36,533 bases of DNA from Acidimicrobiaceae bacterium. GTDB taxonomy: Bacteria > Actinomycetota > Acidimicrobiia > Acidimicrobiales > RAAP-2. Location: contig PKXH01000075.1 in NCBI GenBank assembly GCA_003133405.1, positions 59,430-95,962 on the forward strand. Reading direction: 5' to 3'. The notes beneath the pieces were generated by a model that worked only from the letters and a program-made list of their open reading frames with translations, made no database searches and had not been told where the DNA came from. Shown here piece after piece: positions 24,501 to 33,183 of this stretch (positions are counted from its first letter, which is position 1; every line of letters starts with the position of its first letter). Made by a program: the position numbers and the translations under genes.

Positions 24501-25703
24501 TCAACCGAGCAGCGCGAGCGCTTCGGTGTACGGGGTCGCCGACGCCAGCATCGGTCGGAAACGCATCAGGGAACGAGGCATCGAGATACCGACGACTGCG
24601 CTCAACAGACCCCCGCGCCCGAACGCGGCGACAAAACGCCCATCCTCCTCCCGACCATCGACCACCACGACCTCGTCGGCCGGATCCGGGATACCGAGCA
24701 CCTGGATCTTCACGTCGTACTGGTCGGACCAGACGTACGGCACAGTCACGAAGGGCTCTCTCGAGCCGAGAAGCGTGCCGGCTGCGTGATCTCCTTGCTC
24801 GGCCGCGTTCGTTCGATGTTCGAGGCGGACCGCGTCTCTCCCAGGGCCGAACGGCCACAGCGCGAGGTCGCCGGCAACGACGATGCCGGGCGCCACCTGC
24901 AACGTCTCGTCGCACGGCACGCCCCTTGGACTGAACTCGAGGCCTGATCCCTCGAGCCAGCCGACATTGGGGACGGCGCCTATGCCTACCAGTACCGCGT
25001 CGGCATCGATGGCCGAACCGTCAGTAAGGACCGCCGCCATCGCCCCGCCTGGCACGGCGCGCGAGACGGAGTCGATCTCTGAGCCGAGAAGTACACGGAC
25101 CCCGTGGTCAAGGTGGAGACGGAGACAGGCCTGCCCGACCAAAGGCCCGAGCACCCGGGCGAGCGGGAACTCGAGCGGCTCGACGACGGTCACGTCAGCT
25201 CCCAACTTGCGGGCAGTTGCAGCAACCTCCATGCCGATGAAACCTCCGCCGATCACGAGAAGGCGCGCGCCGGGCGTGGTCAGGACGGTTCGGAGGGCCA
25301 CGGCGTCGTCGATCGTGCGCAACAAGTGGACGCCGGGCTGAGCCTCGAGACTCGGCAGGGTTCGCGCGCTGGCACCGGTCGCGATAACAAGCCCGTCGAA
25401 GCTGAGGTGCTCGCCCGACGCAAGGGTCACCGACCGTGCCTCGACATCGAGACTCATCGCACGATTGTCTGGGCCTTGCCGGCGATCCAGCGCGAGCGCC
25501 TCGAGTTGGTCGTTCTGGCGGAGCCAGACCTTGTCGAGCGGCCACTCACCGGCAAGGAACTGCTTCGACAACGGTGGGCGATCGTACGGCAGGTGGCTCT
25601 CGTCGCCGAGCAGGACTATCTCTCCTGCGTAGTCGCGGGCCCGAAGTCCCTCACATGTACGAAGGCCCGCCAGACCTGCGCCGACGACCACTACCCGCTC
25701 CAT
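24501..25703 (-). CDS. Ferredoxin-NAD(P)H reductase-like flavoprotein
   Basis: A 400-residue pyridine-nucleotide-dependent FAD oxidoreductase. The FAD motif is MERVVVVGAGLAGLRTCEGL, the NAD(P) motif LLVIGGGFIGMEVAATARKL, LPYDRPPLSKQFLAGEW is typical of rhodocoxin/putidaredoxin reductases, and VVAGDLALWPFGPGRDAVR closes the FAD site. It would pass electrons from NAD(P)H through a ferredoxin to a P450, and a P450 gene lies divergently 73 bases away. ATG 25703 is chosen over longer frames that run into the P450 gene. No ferredoxin is encoded in the window. Confidence 0.92.
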   Translation of the reverse strand: MERVVVVGAGLAGLRTCEGLRARDYAGEIVLLGDESHLPYDRPPLSKQFLAGEWPLDKVWLRQNDQLEALALDRRQGPDNRAMSLDVEARSVTLASGEHLSFDGLVIATGASARTLPSLEAQPGVHLLRTIDDAVALRTVLTTPGARLLVIGGGFIGMEVAATARKLGADVTVVEPLEFPLARVLGPLVGQACLRLHLDHGVRVLLGSEIDSVSRAVPGGAMAAVLTDGSAIDADAVLVGIGAVPNVGWLEGSGLEFSPRGVPCDETLQVAPGIVVAGDLALWPFGPGRDAVRLEHRTNAAEQGDHAAGTLLGSREPFVTVPYVWSDQYDVKIQVLGIPDPADEVVVVDGREEDGRFVAAFGRGGLLSAVVGISMPRSLMRFRPMLASATPYTEALALLG

Positions 25704-25776
25704 CAGCCGCACGCCTTTCGCCTCAGATCGAGCCCGTACCTTTTCTCGCTCCTCTGAAAGGTAGCCTCCAGTCGCA

Positions 25777-27084
25777 ATGGCTGACACTTCATCACTGGTT
25801 GGGGCGCCTTCGGGCCCGGCGGGCTGGCCCGCTGCCGATCCTGCGATCGACGCGCTGTTCGCGGAGGTGATCGGGACACCAGAGGGGCGTCGCGATCCGT
25901 ACACCCGCTACAAGGCTTTGCGTGAGGCCGCACCTGTCTACGCGAGCGGTATGGGTCTCGTGATTTGCACCCGCTACGAGGAGTGCCAATTCGTGTTGCG
26001 CGACCCGCGCTTCGGCAAGGCCGAAGGCACGCGGGCGGACATCGCGCAGGCTCGTTTCGGTCACCTCGAGATCTTTCCCCGTATCGAGGCGCTCCTCTCG
26101 GATCGTCGCTCGCTCTTGTTCATGAACCCGCCCGACCACACCCGATTGCGCTCGCTCGTCTCGAAGGCATTCACGCCGCGGACGGTGGAGCGTCTCCGTC
26201 CCGAGATCGTCGCGCTCGTCGACGGCCTGCTCGACCAGGTGAACCCCGGCGAAGTGACTGACGTGATGAGTGCGCTCGCCTTCCCGCTGCCTGCCAACGT
26301 GATCAGCCACATGATCGGGGTACCCGAAGAAGACTGGCCGCGTTTTCGCAACGTCGTGAGTCAGGCGACCGCCTTGCTCGAACCGATCGTGCCCGACGAT
26401 GAGCTCGAAGCCGCTCTTCTCGCCCAGCTCGAACTCGAGGAGTACTTCCAAGCTCTCGTGGCTGAGCGCCGGGCGCGCCCGCAGGATGACCTGCTCAGCC
26501 AGCTGATCGCCGTGCAAGAGGGGTCCGACCGCCTGAACGAGGGCGAGCTCATCTCGATAGTGATCCTGTTGTTCGGAGCGGGCTTCGAGACCACCACCAA
26601 CCTCATCGGCAACGGCCTGTACGCCTTGTTGACCCATCCCGACGAGCTTTCTCAGCTCCGGAGCGATCTCGGGAGCGGCGACCGGAGCGCTGTCATCCGC
26701 GCGGCGATCGAGGAGCTGCTCCGCTGGGACAGCCCGGTGCAGTTCGACGGACGCCAACCTTTTGAGGACGTCGATATCGGTGGCGTGACCGTGGCTGAGG
26801 GCCACGAGGTCGTCACGGTTCTCGGCGCAGCGAATCGCGACCCCGAGCATTTCACCAACCCCGAGCAACTCGATTTGCGACGCAACGAGGGACCGCCGAT
26901 GAGCTTCGCGAGTGGGATCCACTTCTGCCTCGGGGCTGCACTCGCGCGCACAGAGGGGCAGGTCGTGTTCGAGAGGTTGCTCGATCGTTTCTCCTCCATC
27001 GAGCTTGCGGACGACTCGCCGGAATGGAAGAACCGCATCACGCTGCGCGGTCTCGCAGCATTGCCGGTCGTCTTCTCGGAGTGA
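25777..27084 (+). CDS. Cytochrome P450
   Basis: A 435-residue soluble bacterial P450. Landmarks are the I-helix FGAGFETTTNL (A268-G269-F-E271-T272, the oxygen-activation motif), the K-helix E313-L-L-R316, and the heme-binding FASGIHFCLGAALAR with Cys384 as axial ligand. The substrate is not identifiable; the class resembles CYP families that hydroxylate hydrophobic compounds. The divergent reductase is its likely redox partner. The PPOX gene follows with its GTG overlapping the stop, so the two are co-expressed. Confidence 0.95.
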   Translation: MADTSSLVGAPSGPAGWPAADPAIDALFAEVIGTPEGRRDPYTRYKALREAAPVYASGMGLVICTRYEECQFVLRDPRFGKAEGTRADIAQARFGHLEIFPRIEALLSDRRSLLFMNPPDHTRLRSLVSKAFTPRTVERLRPEIVALVDGLLDQVNPGEVTDVMSALAFPLPANVISHMIGVPEEDWPRFRNVVSQATALLEPIVPDDELEAALLAQLELEEYFQALVAERRARPQDDLLSQLIAVQEGSDRLNEGELISIVILLFGAGFETTTNLIGNGLYALLTHPDELSQLRSDLGSGDRSAVIRAAIEELLRWDSPVQFDGRQPFEDVDIGGVTVAEGHEVVTVLGAANRDPEHFTNPEQLDLRRNEGPPMSFASGIHFCLGAALARTEGQVVFERLLDRFSSIELADDSPEWKNRITLRGLAALPVVFSE

Positions 27085-27548
27085 CGGACGCCGGCAGTCT
27101 CGGAGCGATCCAAGAGGCCACGTTCGCAAAAGCCGCTTCGTACACCGCTGCCTCGTACCCGCCCGAGAGTCGGCTCTCACCCGAACAGCTCAATCGCTAC
27201 TTGGATCAGCGCGCCTTCGCCGTCGTCGGGTCGACTCGCCCTGACGGTAGGCCCCACTCGGTGCCCACCTCCTACGTCCGCCGCGGCGCGGCGCTCTGGA
27301 TGCCGATTGGCAAGGGGTCGGCCCGCGAGCGCAACATCCGGGCGAACCCGAAGGTGAGTCTCGTCGTGGCCGAGGGAGACCATGACCGCCACGTGGCCGT
27401 GATCATCGAGGGAACAGCCGACGTTGTCGACTGCGACAGCGCGCCGAGCGATCTTCGTGAGCAGATGGACGGCGACTGGATCGAAGGTTGGGTTCGGCTG
27501 CGGGCAAATCGGGTGATGTCCTACGCGTCTCCCGGGATGGTCTCCTAA
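27081..27548 (+). CDS. PPOX/F420-type split-barrel flavoprotein
   Basis: A 155-residue pyridoxamine-phosphate-oxidase-like split barrel. YLDQRAFAVVGSTRPDGRPH, VPTSYVRRGAALWMPIGKGS and ARERNIRANPKVSLVVAEGD match actinobacterial PPOX-class proteins that bind F420 or FMN. GTG 27081 overlaps the P450 TGA (GTGA), indicating translational coupling and a possible shared pathway. The cofactor cannot be decided by eye; the longer frame from 27024 is not needed. Confidence 0.85.
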   Translation: MTDAGSLGAIQEATFAKAASYTAASYPPESRLSPEQLNRYLDQRAFAVVGSTRPDGRPHSVPTSYVRRGAALWMPIGKGSARERNIRANPKVSLVVAEGDHDRHVAVIIEGTADVVDCDSAPSDLREQMDGDWIEGWVRLRANRVMSYASPGMVS

Positions 27549-27581
27549 GCCATCAGGGACTGATGAGTCCGAGGACCGCGC

Positions 27582-28463
27582 TCACCTTGCGGGCGCCTTC
27601 GGGCTGTACTCGTAAAAGCCCCGCCCTGACTTGCGCCCGAGCAGACCTGCCTCGACCATCCTTAGAAGCAACGGAGGAGGTGCGTAGAGCGGTTCCTTGA
27701 ATTCCTCGTAGAGGGATTCCGCAACTGCCTTCATGGTGTCGAGTCCGATCAGGTCCGAGAGAGTCAACGGCCCCATCGGGTGTGCACATCCCTCGGTCAT
27801 GCCGGCGTCGATGTCGTCCCTCGTGGCAAAGCCGGATTCCAGCATCCGCACCGACGAGAGCAGGTATGGGATCAAAAGGGCGTTCACGATGAAGCCGGCT
27901 CGGTCTTGCGATCGGATCACGCGCTTGTCGAGCGTCTCGGTAGCCAGCAGGGTGGCGCGGTCGATCGTCACGTCGCTCGTCAGGAGCGACGTGACCAGCT
28001 CGACCAGTCGAAGGACCGGCACCGGATTGAAGAAGTGAAGGCCGATGACCTGTTCAGGACGGTTCGTCACGGTCGCCAGCTTCATGATCGGGATGGACGA
28101 AGTGTTGGACGCGAGGATGGCGTTCTCGGACTCGACGATCCGATCGAGCGCCCGGAACGTCGCGATCTTGGCCTGCTCGTCCTCTGTGATCGCCTCGATG
28201 ACGAGCTCGCGGTCCGCCAGGGTGCCAAGGTCGGTCTCGTAGCGGATCTGCGTGAGCGCCCGCTCGGAGTCCTCCTCGGAGAGCTTGCCGCGCCTCACAG
28301 CCGTCGCGAGTGAGCCTTCGATACGGGCTCTCCCCATTTCTGCTGCTGAAGCGTCCACCTCAACGACCGTGACGTCCAGGCCTGCGCGGGCGCAGACCTC
28401 CGTGATGCCGGAGCCCATGAGGCCCGATCCGATGACGCCGATGTGTTCGAATCTCTCTGCCAT
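27582..28463 (-). CDS. 3-hydroxyacyl-CoA (3-hydroxybutyryl-CoA) dehydrogenase
   Basis: A 293-residue NAD(P)-dependent dehydrogenase of the FadB2/PaaH type. The Rossmann motif is HIGVIGSGLMGSGITEVCAR; the catalytic segments ILASNTSSIPIMKLA and VIGLHFFNPVPVLRLVELV carry the conserved Ser and His. The C-terminal domain has RAGFIVNALLIPYLLSS and DAGMTEGCAHPMGPLTLSDL. It interconverts 3-hydroxyacyl-CoA and 3-ketoacyl-CoA. ATG at 28463. It is convergent with the P450/PPOX pair. Confidence 0.95.
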   Translation of the reverse strand: MAERFEHIGVIGSGLMGSGITEVCARAGLDVTVVEVDASAAEMGRARIEGSLATAVRRGKLSEEDSERALTQIRYETDLGTLADRELVIEAITEDEQAKIATFRALDRIVESENAILASNTSSIPIMKLATVTNRPEQVIGLHFFNPVPVLRLVELVTSLLTSDVTIDRATLLATETLDKRVIRSQDRAGFIVNALLIPYLLSSVRMLESGFATRDDIDAGMTEGCAHPMGPLTLSDLIGLDTMKAVAESLYEEFKEPLYAPPPLLLRMVEAGLLGRKSGRGFYEYSPKAPAR

Positions 28464-28543
28464 ATCCCGACGCTACCCAGGCGGCGACGAGAGGTGGCGG
28501 CAATGCTGCCGTCGTCTCTCGGTCCGCGGTCCGCCGCGCGTGG

Positions 28544-29047
28544 TCAGCCTTCTCGGTGTTCGCGAAGCAAGGACCACATTGCCTTCTGCTCGACCTCGCT
28601 CATGTGAGGATCTTTGACCTTCCAGGCGACAACGTCGGCCAGCTGCGCCTTCAACTGAGCCGAGTCGAACGGTGCGATGACGGCGTGGACCAGGCGGTCG
28701 CCCTCGCCACATGGCGCAGCGGGGAGCCACTCGGGAGCAGGGATCCGGTGCAGGCGCTGATGCAGGCGAGCGAGAAGCCTGGCCTGCCTGCGCACCGTCC
28801 AGGGACGCCGACCGATCTCATCGAGCATCGAGGGTCCGTCAACCCGCTCCATCACGAGGTCGGTCCCGTCATCACTGATCTCGGCAATAGCAGGTACGGG
28901 ATAGCCGAGCCCTCGCACGTACTCCATCGTCCGCGCCTCGGTCGACATCGAATGCCCCTCGCGCGAACGCCGAAGCACGAGGCCGCTCCCGTACTCGAAG
29001 ACGTCAGAGTCGCGGCCCGAGGCGAGCAGCGCGCCTGGCTCGTTCAC
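28544..29047 (-). CDS. Aminoglycoside-phosphotransferase-fold protein lacking the catalytic loop
   Basis: A 167-residue protein whose first 120 residues match the N-terminal part of APH/choline-kinase-like proteins (FEYGSGLVLRRSREG, DDGTDLVMERVDGPSMLDEI, ARLLARLHQRLHRIPAPEWL, CGEGDRLVH). In family members GDRLVH is followed by the H-x-D-x4-N catalytic loop and a DFG-like metal site. Here it goes straight to AVIAPFDSAQLKAQLADVVA and the usual C-terminal helix DPHMSEVEQKAMW. An in-frame internal deletion of roughly 80-100 residues is inferred. It is thus probably inactive as a kinase, either a decayed gene or a pseudokinase. Start GTG 29047. Confidence 0.6.
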   Translation of the reverse strand: MNEPGALLASGRDSDVFEYGSGLVLRRSREGHSMSTEARTMEYVRGLGYPVPAIAEISDDGTDLVMERVDGPSMLDEIGRRPWTVRRQARLLARLHQRLHRIPAPEWLPAAPCGEGDRLVHAVIAPFDSAQLKAQLADVVAWKVKDPHMSEVEQKAMWSLLREHREG

Positions 29048-29136
29048 CGACGAAGCGTAGCGACTTGTCGGCAGTCCTTTCGACCTATGGCCGAGCTAGT
29101 CACCGCTCGGCGCATCAGCGGTAGTGCTCTGCCGCC

Positions 29137-29391
29137 CTACTCCTCTAGCTCGTCGTCGCTCGAACCGACGCGCTCGAGGCGAGGAAGGATCGCATCGACT
29201 CGCTCGCGCGCGCCCCGGATCCGCCGGTCGAGCTCTTCGACGATCTCCACGGCGCGCGAGAGCCTGTCTTCGAGAAGGTCGACGTCGACGACGCCGCGAT
29301 CGAGTTCTGCGATGATCCCGTCGAGCTCTGCAGCAGCCTCGCTGTAACCAAGGTCGGCCACCACTGCCCTCGTCTGTTCTGTGCCCGTCAC
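29137..29391 (-). CDS. xseB: Exodeoxyribonuclease VII small subunit XseB
   Basis: An 84-residue acidic helical protein: LGYSEAAAELDGIIAELDRG followed by VVDVDLLEDRLSRAVEIVEE is the exo VII small-subunit pattern. It binds the large subunit encoded immediately upstream. GTG 29391 has GGAGG about eight bases upstream, inside the end of xseA; ATG 29406 would overlap xseA by 11 bases and is the alternative. Confidence 0.9.
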   Translation of the reverse strand: MTGTEQTRAVVADLGYSEAAAELDGIIAELDRGVVDVDLLEDRLSRAVEIVEELDRRIRGARERVDAILPRLERVGSSDDELEE

Positions 29392-29395
29392 GTCG

Positions 29396-31090
29396 TCACC
29401 CTCCATGATGCTCCTTGGCACTCGTTGGCTTAATGGGCGACGCGACCGTTCGCTCGCCAATTGACAGGGCCGCCGAGACGATCGTCCCGTCGGCCACGAC
29501 GGTCACGAGCTCGTCGCCCGGTGATACGTCGGCCACATGGCGGACGACGCCACCGCCCGGCCCCCGCGTGAGCGACCATCCTCTTTCCAGCTGGCGCCGC
29601 GGATCGAACGCGTCGAGGATCGCCCGTCGTTGGGCCAACTGCTGTTCGCAATCTCTGAGGTAGTGAGTGACCTGTGATGCCAGGTGGTGCGATCTGCGGG
29701 ACAAAGACGACGCGCACCGCTCAATCGTCAAGGTCGCGCTCCGCTCGGTACGCACCCGCGCGCGCGCGATGACCGCGTCCGCCCTCTCGAGCTCATGCCG
29801 GGCGGCGCGAGAAAGGTCGGACCGGCGACTTCGGAGCTCTCGAGCTGTGCTGTCCATCGCACGCGTGCTCGTGTTCAAGATCCGCGTCACCCGATCGCTC
29901 AAAGCGTCGAGATAGGCGAGCACCACGTCGACCACGGCCTCGCCGCACGCAGTCGGTGTCACGAGGGATCGATGAGCGATCTCGTCGGCGACAGACCGGT
30001 CCCCGGTATGCCCGATGCCCGTCCAGACCGGGTATCGCGACGAGAGGATCGCTCGCGCGACCAACTCGTGATCGAACGCAGCGAGATCCCCCTTCGCCCC
30101 TCCACCGCGGACTACGACTATGAGATCTAGCTCGACCTCCTGCAGGCGGCCCAGAGCGTCGGCGATCTGGCCAGGAGCGTCGACGCCTTGGACGAGGGAA
30201 GTCTCGAACCGAGTCTTGAACGCCAGGCCGGAACGCTGGAGCTGGCCAGTGAAGTCCCGATAAGCCTCTGAACCGGCGCTCGTGACGAGCCCGATCCGAA
30301 GCGGGACCAGAGGGACCCCAAGCCGGCGGTTGGCGTCGATCACGCCCTCGGCCTGGAGCGTCATCAGCAGCTTGCGTCTCGCCGCGGCGATTCCCCCGAC
30401 CAGAGCCTCCACATCGAGATCGGTCATGGAGAAACGCACGCGGGCGCCCGCCTCCCACACCGACACCTTCCCTCGGACCCGGACCACGAGCCCAGCGGTG
30501 AGCTCCACGCCCACGGCATCGAGCGCCGCCGCGATCGTCGGCCACTCTCGTGACCAACACGCGACCTCGAGCGTGGCCCCCGTGGCCCGGTTGCCATACG
30601 GATTGCCGGCGCGCGCCTCGGCCATCCCCTCAGCGTCGTGGTCAGCGAGCTCGATGTAGCGGTGACCCTTCGACACGGTGACCTTCCGAATCTCGCCGGT
30701 CACCCACACCTCGTCGGGAAACTCCGCCCGCAGCGCGATCCGGAGGCGCTCATAGAACCCTGCAACGCTGAGTGCGGAATCCGAAGCACCGCCGGGCGAG
30801 ATCTCGGAGAACGACCCTCCTTCATAACTGATCGCAGCAGCGAGATCAGGCGGTCGTCCGGACGCAAGTGCCTCGCGTGCCAGCTGTAGACCTTGCACTC
30901 GGCGATCGAGCCCGGGCAACGGGTCCACCCGGCCAGGCGAAGTGTCAGCCCGGCCAGGCAAGGAAGGAGGCAAGCTCTGCGAGCGCGGGCCTTCAGGGGC
31001 TGTGTCCGGCTCGAGCGCTAGCTCTGCCGGCCCGTCGTCCTCGATGCCGAAGTCGAACTGAAGGGCGTCGACTGCCTTCTTCCGAGCCAC
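29396..31090 (-). CDS. xseA: Exodeoxyribonuclease VII large subunit XseA with long N-terminal extension
   Basis: A 564-residue protein that, with XseB, degrades single-stranded DNA in mismatch repair and recombination. The OB domain (FYERLRIALRAEFPDEVWVT and GEIRKVTVSKGHRYIELAD) starts only near residue 109. The catalytic part has GLVTSAGSEAYRDF, VVRGGGAKGDLAAFD, WTGIGHTGDRSVADEIAH and TPTACGEAVV, then a coiled coil and LERGWSLTRGPGG. The usual protein is 400-450 residues; the first about 105, rich in Pro/Gly/Asp/Leu, are an extension and may be partly a start-site artefact. GTG 31090 is used. Confidence 0.93.
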   Translation of the reverse strand: MARKKAVDALQFDFGIEDDGPAELALEPDTAPEGPRSQSLPPSLPGRADTSPGRVDPLPGLDRRVQGLQLAREALASGRPPDLAAAISYEGGSFSEISPGGASDSALSVAGFYERLRIALRAEFPDEVWVTGEIRKVTVSKGHRYIELADHDAEGMAEARAGNPYGNRATGATLEVACWSREWPTIAAALDAVGVELTAGLVVRVRGKVSVWEAGARVRFSMTDLDVEALVGGIAAARRKLLMTLQAEGVIDANRRLGVPLVPLRIGLVTSAGSEAYRDFTGQLQRSGLAFKTRFETSLVQGVDAPGQIADALGRLQEVELDLIVVVRGGGAKGDLAAFDHELVARAILSSRYPVWTGIGHTGDRSVADEIAHRSLVTPTACGEAVVDVVLAYLDALSDRVTRILNTSTRAMDSTARELRSRRSDLSRAARHELERADAVIARARVRTERSATLTIERCASSLSRRSHHLASQVTHYLRDCEQQLAQRRAILDAFDPRRQLERGWSLTRGPGGGVVRHVADVSPGDELVTVVADGTIVSAALSIGERTVASPIKPTSAKEHHGG

Positions 31091-31099
31091 GGAGTCAGG

Positions 31100-31459
31100 C
31101 TACTGCGGGGGTGTACGACGTCCGCAGATGCGAGGGACACCGACCTCAGGTCGTGGCTGTACAGGTGCCAGAGCCACCGCCGTTGGATAATGACCTATGG
31201 CTTCAGTGAACTCCTCGACAGCGTCCCGCTGGTCCCTCTGGTCTGAGAATTCGATGCTTTCGATCGGGTCGAAAGGTTCCTTCATGTCGATCGGCTCCGT
31301 CGGATCCGCGTTCTCTATCGGCTCGGCCTTGTCACTGCTCTCGGTCATGTCCGCACTCTCGCGTTTTGCGGTGATGTCCTTCAGGGCGCAACGAGCTGCC
31401 CTTGCGTCACCTTCCCACTGACGCTTGCGCCGCCGCCGCTCGCCCCAGTCGACCGTCAC
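31100..31459 (-). CDS. Unrecognised acidic repeat protein coupled to the acyl-CoA dehydrogenase
   Basis: A 119-residue open frame whose GTG overlaps the preceding acyl-CoA dehydrogenase TGA (GTGA), which supports it being real. The N-terminus is basic (MTVDWGERRRRKRQWEG), and the middle is an imperfect Glu-Pro-Ile-Asp/Glu repeat (AEPIENADPTEPIDMKEPF, DPIESIEFSD), predicted disordered. The C-terminus is Pro/Arg-rich. The opposite strand is also open here with a Gly-Ser-Ile repeat, a mirror of the same DNA repeat. No family recognised; only 9 bases separate it from xseA. Confidence 0.4.
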   Translation of the reverse strand: MTVDWGERRRRKRQWEGDARAARCALKDITAKRESADMTESSDKAEPIENADPTEPIDMKEPFDPIESIEFSDQRDQRDAVEEFTEAIGHYPTAVALAPVQPRPEVGVPRICGRRTPPQ

Positions 31460-32730
31460 CGCCGCCCGAAGCCGAAGAGTCGCTGAGCGACCCGCCGCAT
31501 CTGGATCTCCTCTGAGCCCTCGGTGATCCGATACCGGCGGTGGTGCCGGTAGATGTGCTCGAACGGTTCGTGGCGGGTGTAACCGAGCCCGCCGAAGACC
31601 TGCATCGCACGGTCCGCCGCTTCACACACGAGGCGATTCGCTCTGTAGTTGGCCATCGACACCTTGTCGGAGACGGCGAGGTGGTGGTTGCGATCGAGAT
31701 GCCACGCCGTCGAGTACACGAGCAGGCGAACCATCTCGCACTCGCTCGCCAGCTCCACCAGGGGCCATTGGATGCCCTGGTTGACGGCCAGAGGCTTTCC
31801 GAAAACGACACGCTCCTTGGCGTAAGCAACCGCCCGGTCGATGCAGTACTGAGCCGCGCCCACGCCACTCGCCGCCTGTCGGATTCGGTTCTCGTGCGTG
31901 AACGTATTGGCCACCTCGAGCCCTCGCCCGACCTCGCCCAGCACGTCGTCGGCCGGGACGACCACGTCTGTGAGGGTCACCTCGGCATGGTCGGTCGGCA
32001 TGTTGAACGTCCACCAGTAAAAGGGCACGTCAAAGCCGGGCGCGTCGGTCGGGACAAGCAGCGCGGTGATCCCGGAGGCATCGCCGGCGTCGCCGGAGGT
32101 CCGAGCGAACACGAGGTCGTGAGTGGCGTGGTGGATGCCGCTGTTGAACCTCTTCGCGCCGTTGATCACCCAGGCGTCACCTTCCAACAGCGCAGTCGTC
32201 TCGAGCCACGTCGCGTCCGATCCGTGATCGGGCTCGGTCAGGCCGAAGGCCAGGCGTCGTGTGCCGATCACCATCGCCTGGGACCACTCTGCGCGCTGCT
32301 CGTCGGTTCCGAAACGCTCCATCATCACGACCATCGGGTTGTTCGCCACTACCGACGACTCGTTCTGAAGGTCGTTGTGGAGCCCGAGGCCCTTCCGGGC
32401 GAGATGCTCACGGATCACAGCCATGTCGAGGTTGGTGCCCTCGCGCCCGCCAACCGAGGCCGGCAGGCCGTAACGCAACCAGCCGGCCGCGTCGGCCCTC
32501 CGCCGCATCTCACGAAGCTGCGCTTCCCACTCAGGCCGCGGTAGTCCGCCATTGTCGAAGTCCGTCCGGGCCCACTCCCTCCGGTGGTCGAAGAACTCCG
32601 GGTGCTCGGCTTCGAGCGGCACGATCTCGCGCTCGATGAACTCGTCAAGCTCGGCGAGGAGGGGTGGTAGGTGGTCTGGCAGGTCAAAGTCCACGGGTCT
32701 CCCGTCCCTTTCTGCGTCGGTGTTCAGCAC
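31456..32730 (-). CDS. Acyl-CoA dehydrogenase
   Basis: A 424-residue FAD-dependent acyl-CoA dehydrogenase. Motifs include GLPASVGGREGTNLDMAVIR, AFGLTEPDHGSDATWLETTA, EGDAWVINGAKRFNSGIHHA, RVVFGKPLAVNQGIQWPLVE and the C-terminal YRITEGSEEIQMRRVAQRL with Glu at the catalytic position. The subgroup, with FDHRREWARTDFDNGGLPRP near the N-terminus, is common in actinobacteria. The start is GTG 32730. Its substrate is unknown. Confidence 0.93.
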   Translation of the reverse strand: MLNTDAERDGRPVDFDLPDHLPPLLAELDEFIEREIVPLEAEHPEFFDHRREWARTDFDNGGLPRPEWEAQLREMRRRADAAGWLRYGLPASVGGREGTNLDMAVIREHLARKGLGLHNDLQNESSVVANNPMVVMMERFGTDEQRAEWSQAMVIGTRRLAFGLTEPDHGSDATWLETTALLEGDAWVINGAKRFNSGIHHATHDLVFARTSGDAGDASGITALLVPTDAPGFDVPFYWWTFNMPTDHAEVTLTDVVVPADDVLGEVGRGLEVANTFTHENRIRQAASGVGAAQYCIDRAVAYAKERVVFGKPLAVNQGIQWPLVELASECEMVRLLVYSTAWHLDRNHHLAVSDKVSMANYRANRLVCEAADRAMQVFGGLGYTRHEPFEHIYRHHRRYRITEGSEEIQMRRVAQRLFGFGRR

Positions 32731-32785
32731 AGCTTGTCAGCGCCGTGTGTCGCGACCGCGTCAGTGAGGTCTACCGTTGGCCGAC

Positions 32786-33079
32786 ATGGAACCAGGCGAG
32801 ACGGTGGACTTCTTCTTCGCCTCCGAAGCGACGATGGCCCGGCTGAGATACGAGCCTCGCCGGCCGATGGGCGAGCGTTGGCGACTCTGGTTCTTCGGAC
32901 CGAACCACGTGTACGACGTCCAGGTGATCGACCCCCAACTGACCGGAGAACACGATTGGGCCGACGCCGCGCCCGTTGTGGAGGAAGTCGAAAGGCACCT
33001 GTCCGAGCGTTACTCGCAAGCTAAGCGTCGCCAGGTCCCGACCGGCACGGACGCCGTCGCAGAGTGGGAGCTCTCCTGA
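32786..33079 (+). CDS. Unrecognised small protein (97 aa)
   Basis: A 97-residue open frame: MEPGETVDFFFASEATMARL, YEPRRPMGERWRLWFFGPNH, then AAPVVEEVERHLSERYSQAK. It looks protein-like, with amphipathic segments and no membrane helix. ATG 32786 is chosen over TTG 32777. It is divergent from the acyl-CoA dehydrogenase by about 55 bases, and the integrase remnant follows. No family recognised. Confidence 0.5.
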   Translation: MEPGETVDFFFASEATMARLRYEPRRPMGERWRLWFFGPNHVYDVQVIDPQLTGEHDWADAAPVVEEVERHLSERYSQAKRRQVPTGTDAVAEWELS

Positions 33080-33183
33080 GAGACACGGCTCCGGTTCGAC
33101 CTGCATGTCGGTGGCGAGCCGGCCCAAATGCTGGAAGCATGCATAACGCCGGCGGTAGCCCCGACGATCGGAGAGATCGGGGC

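Noticed and set aside
25792..27180. 462-codon minus-strand open frame over the P450 gene
   Set aside because: Low-complexity Arg/Glu/His composition; the plus strand has all P450 motifs.
31197..31421. Plus-strand Ser/Gly/Ile repeat protein
   Set aside because: Mirror of the acidic repeat frame; the minus-strand frame has a coupled start and the same orientation as its neighbours.
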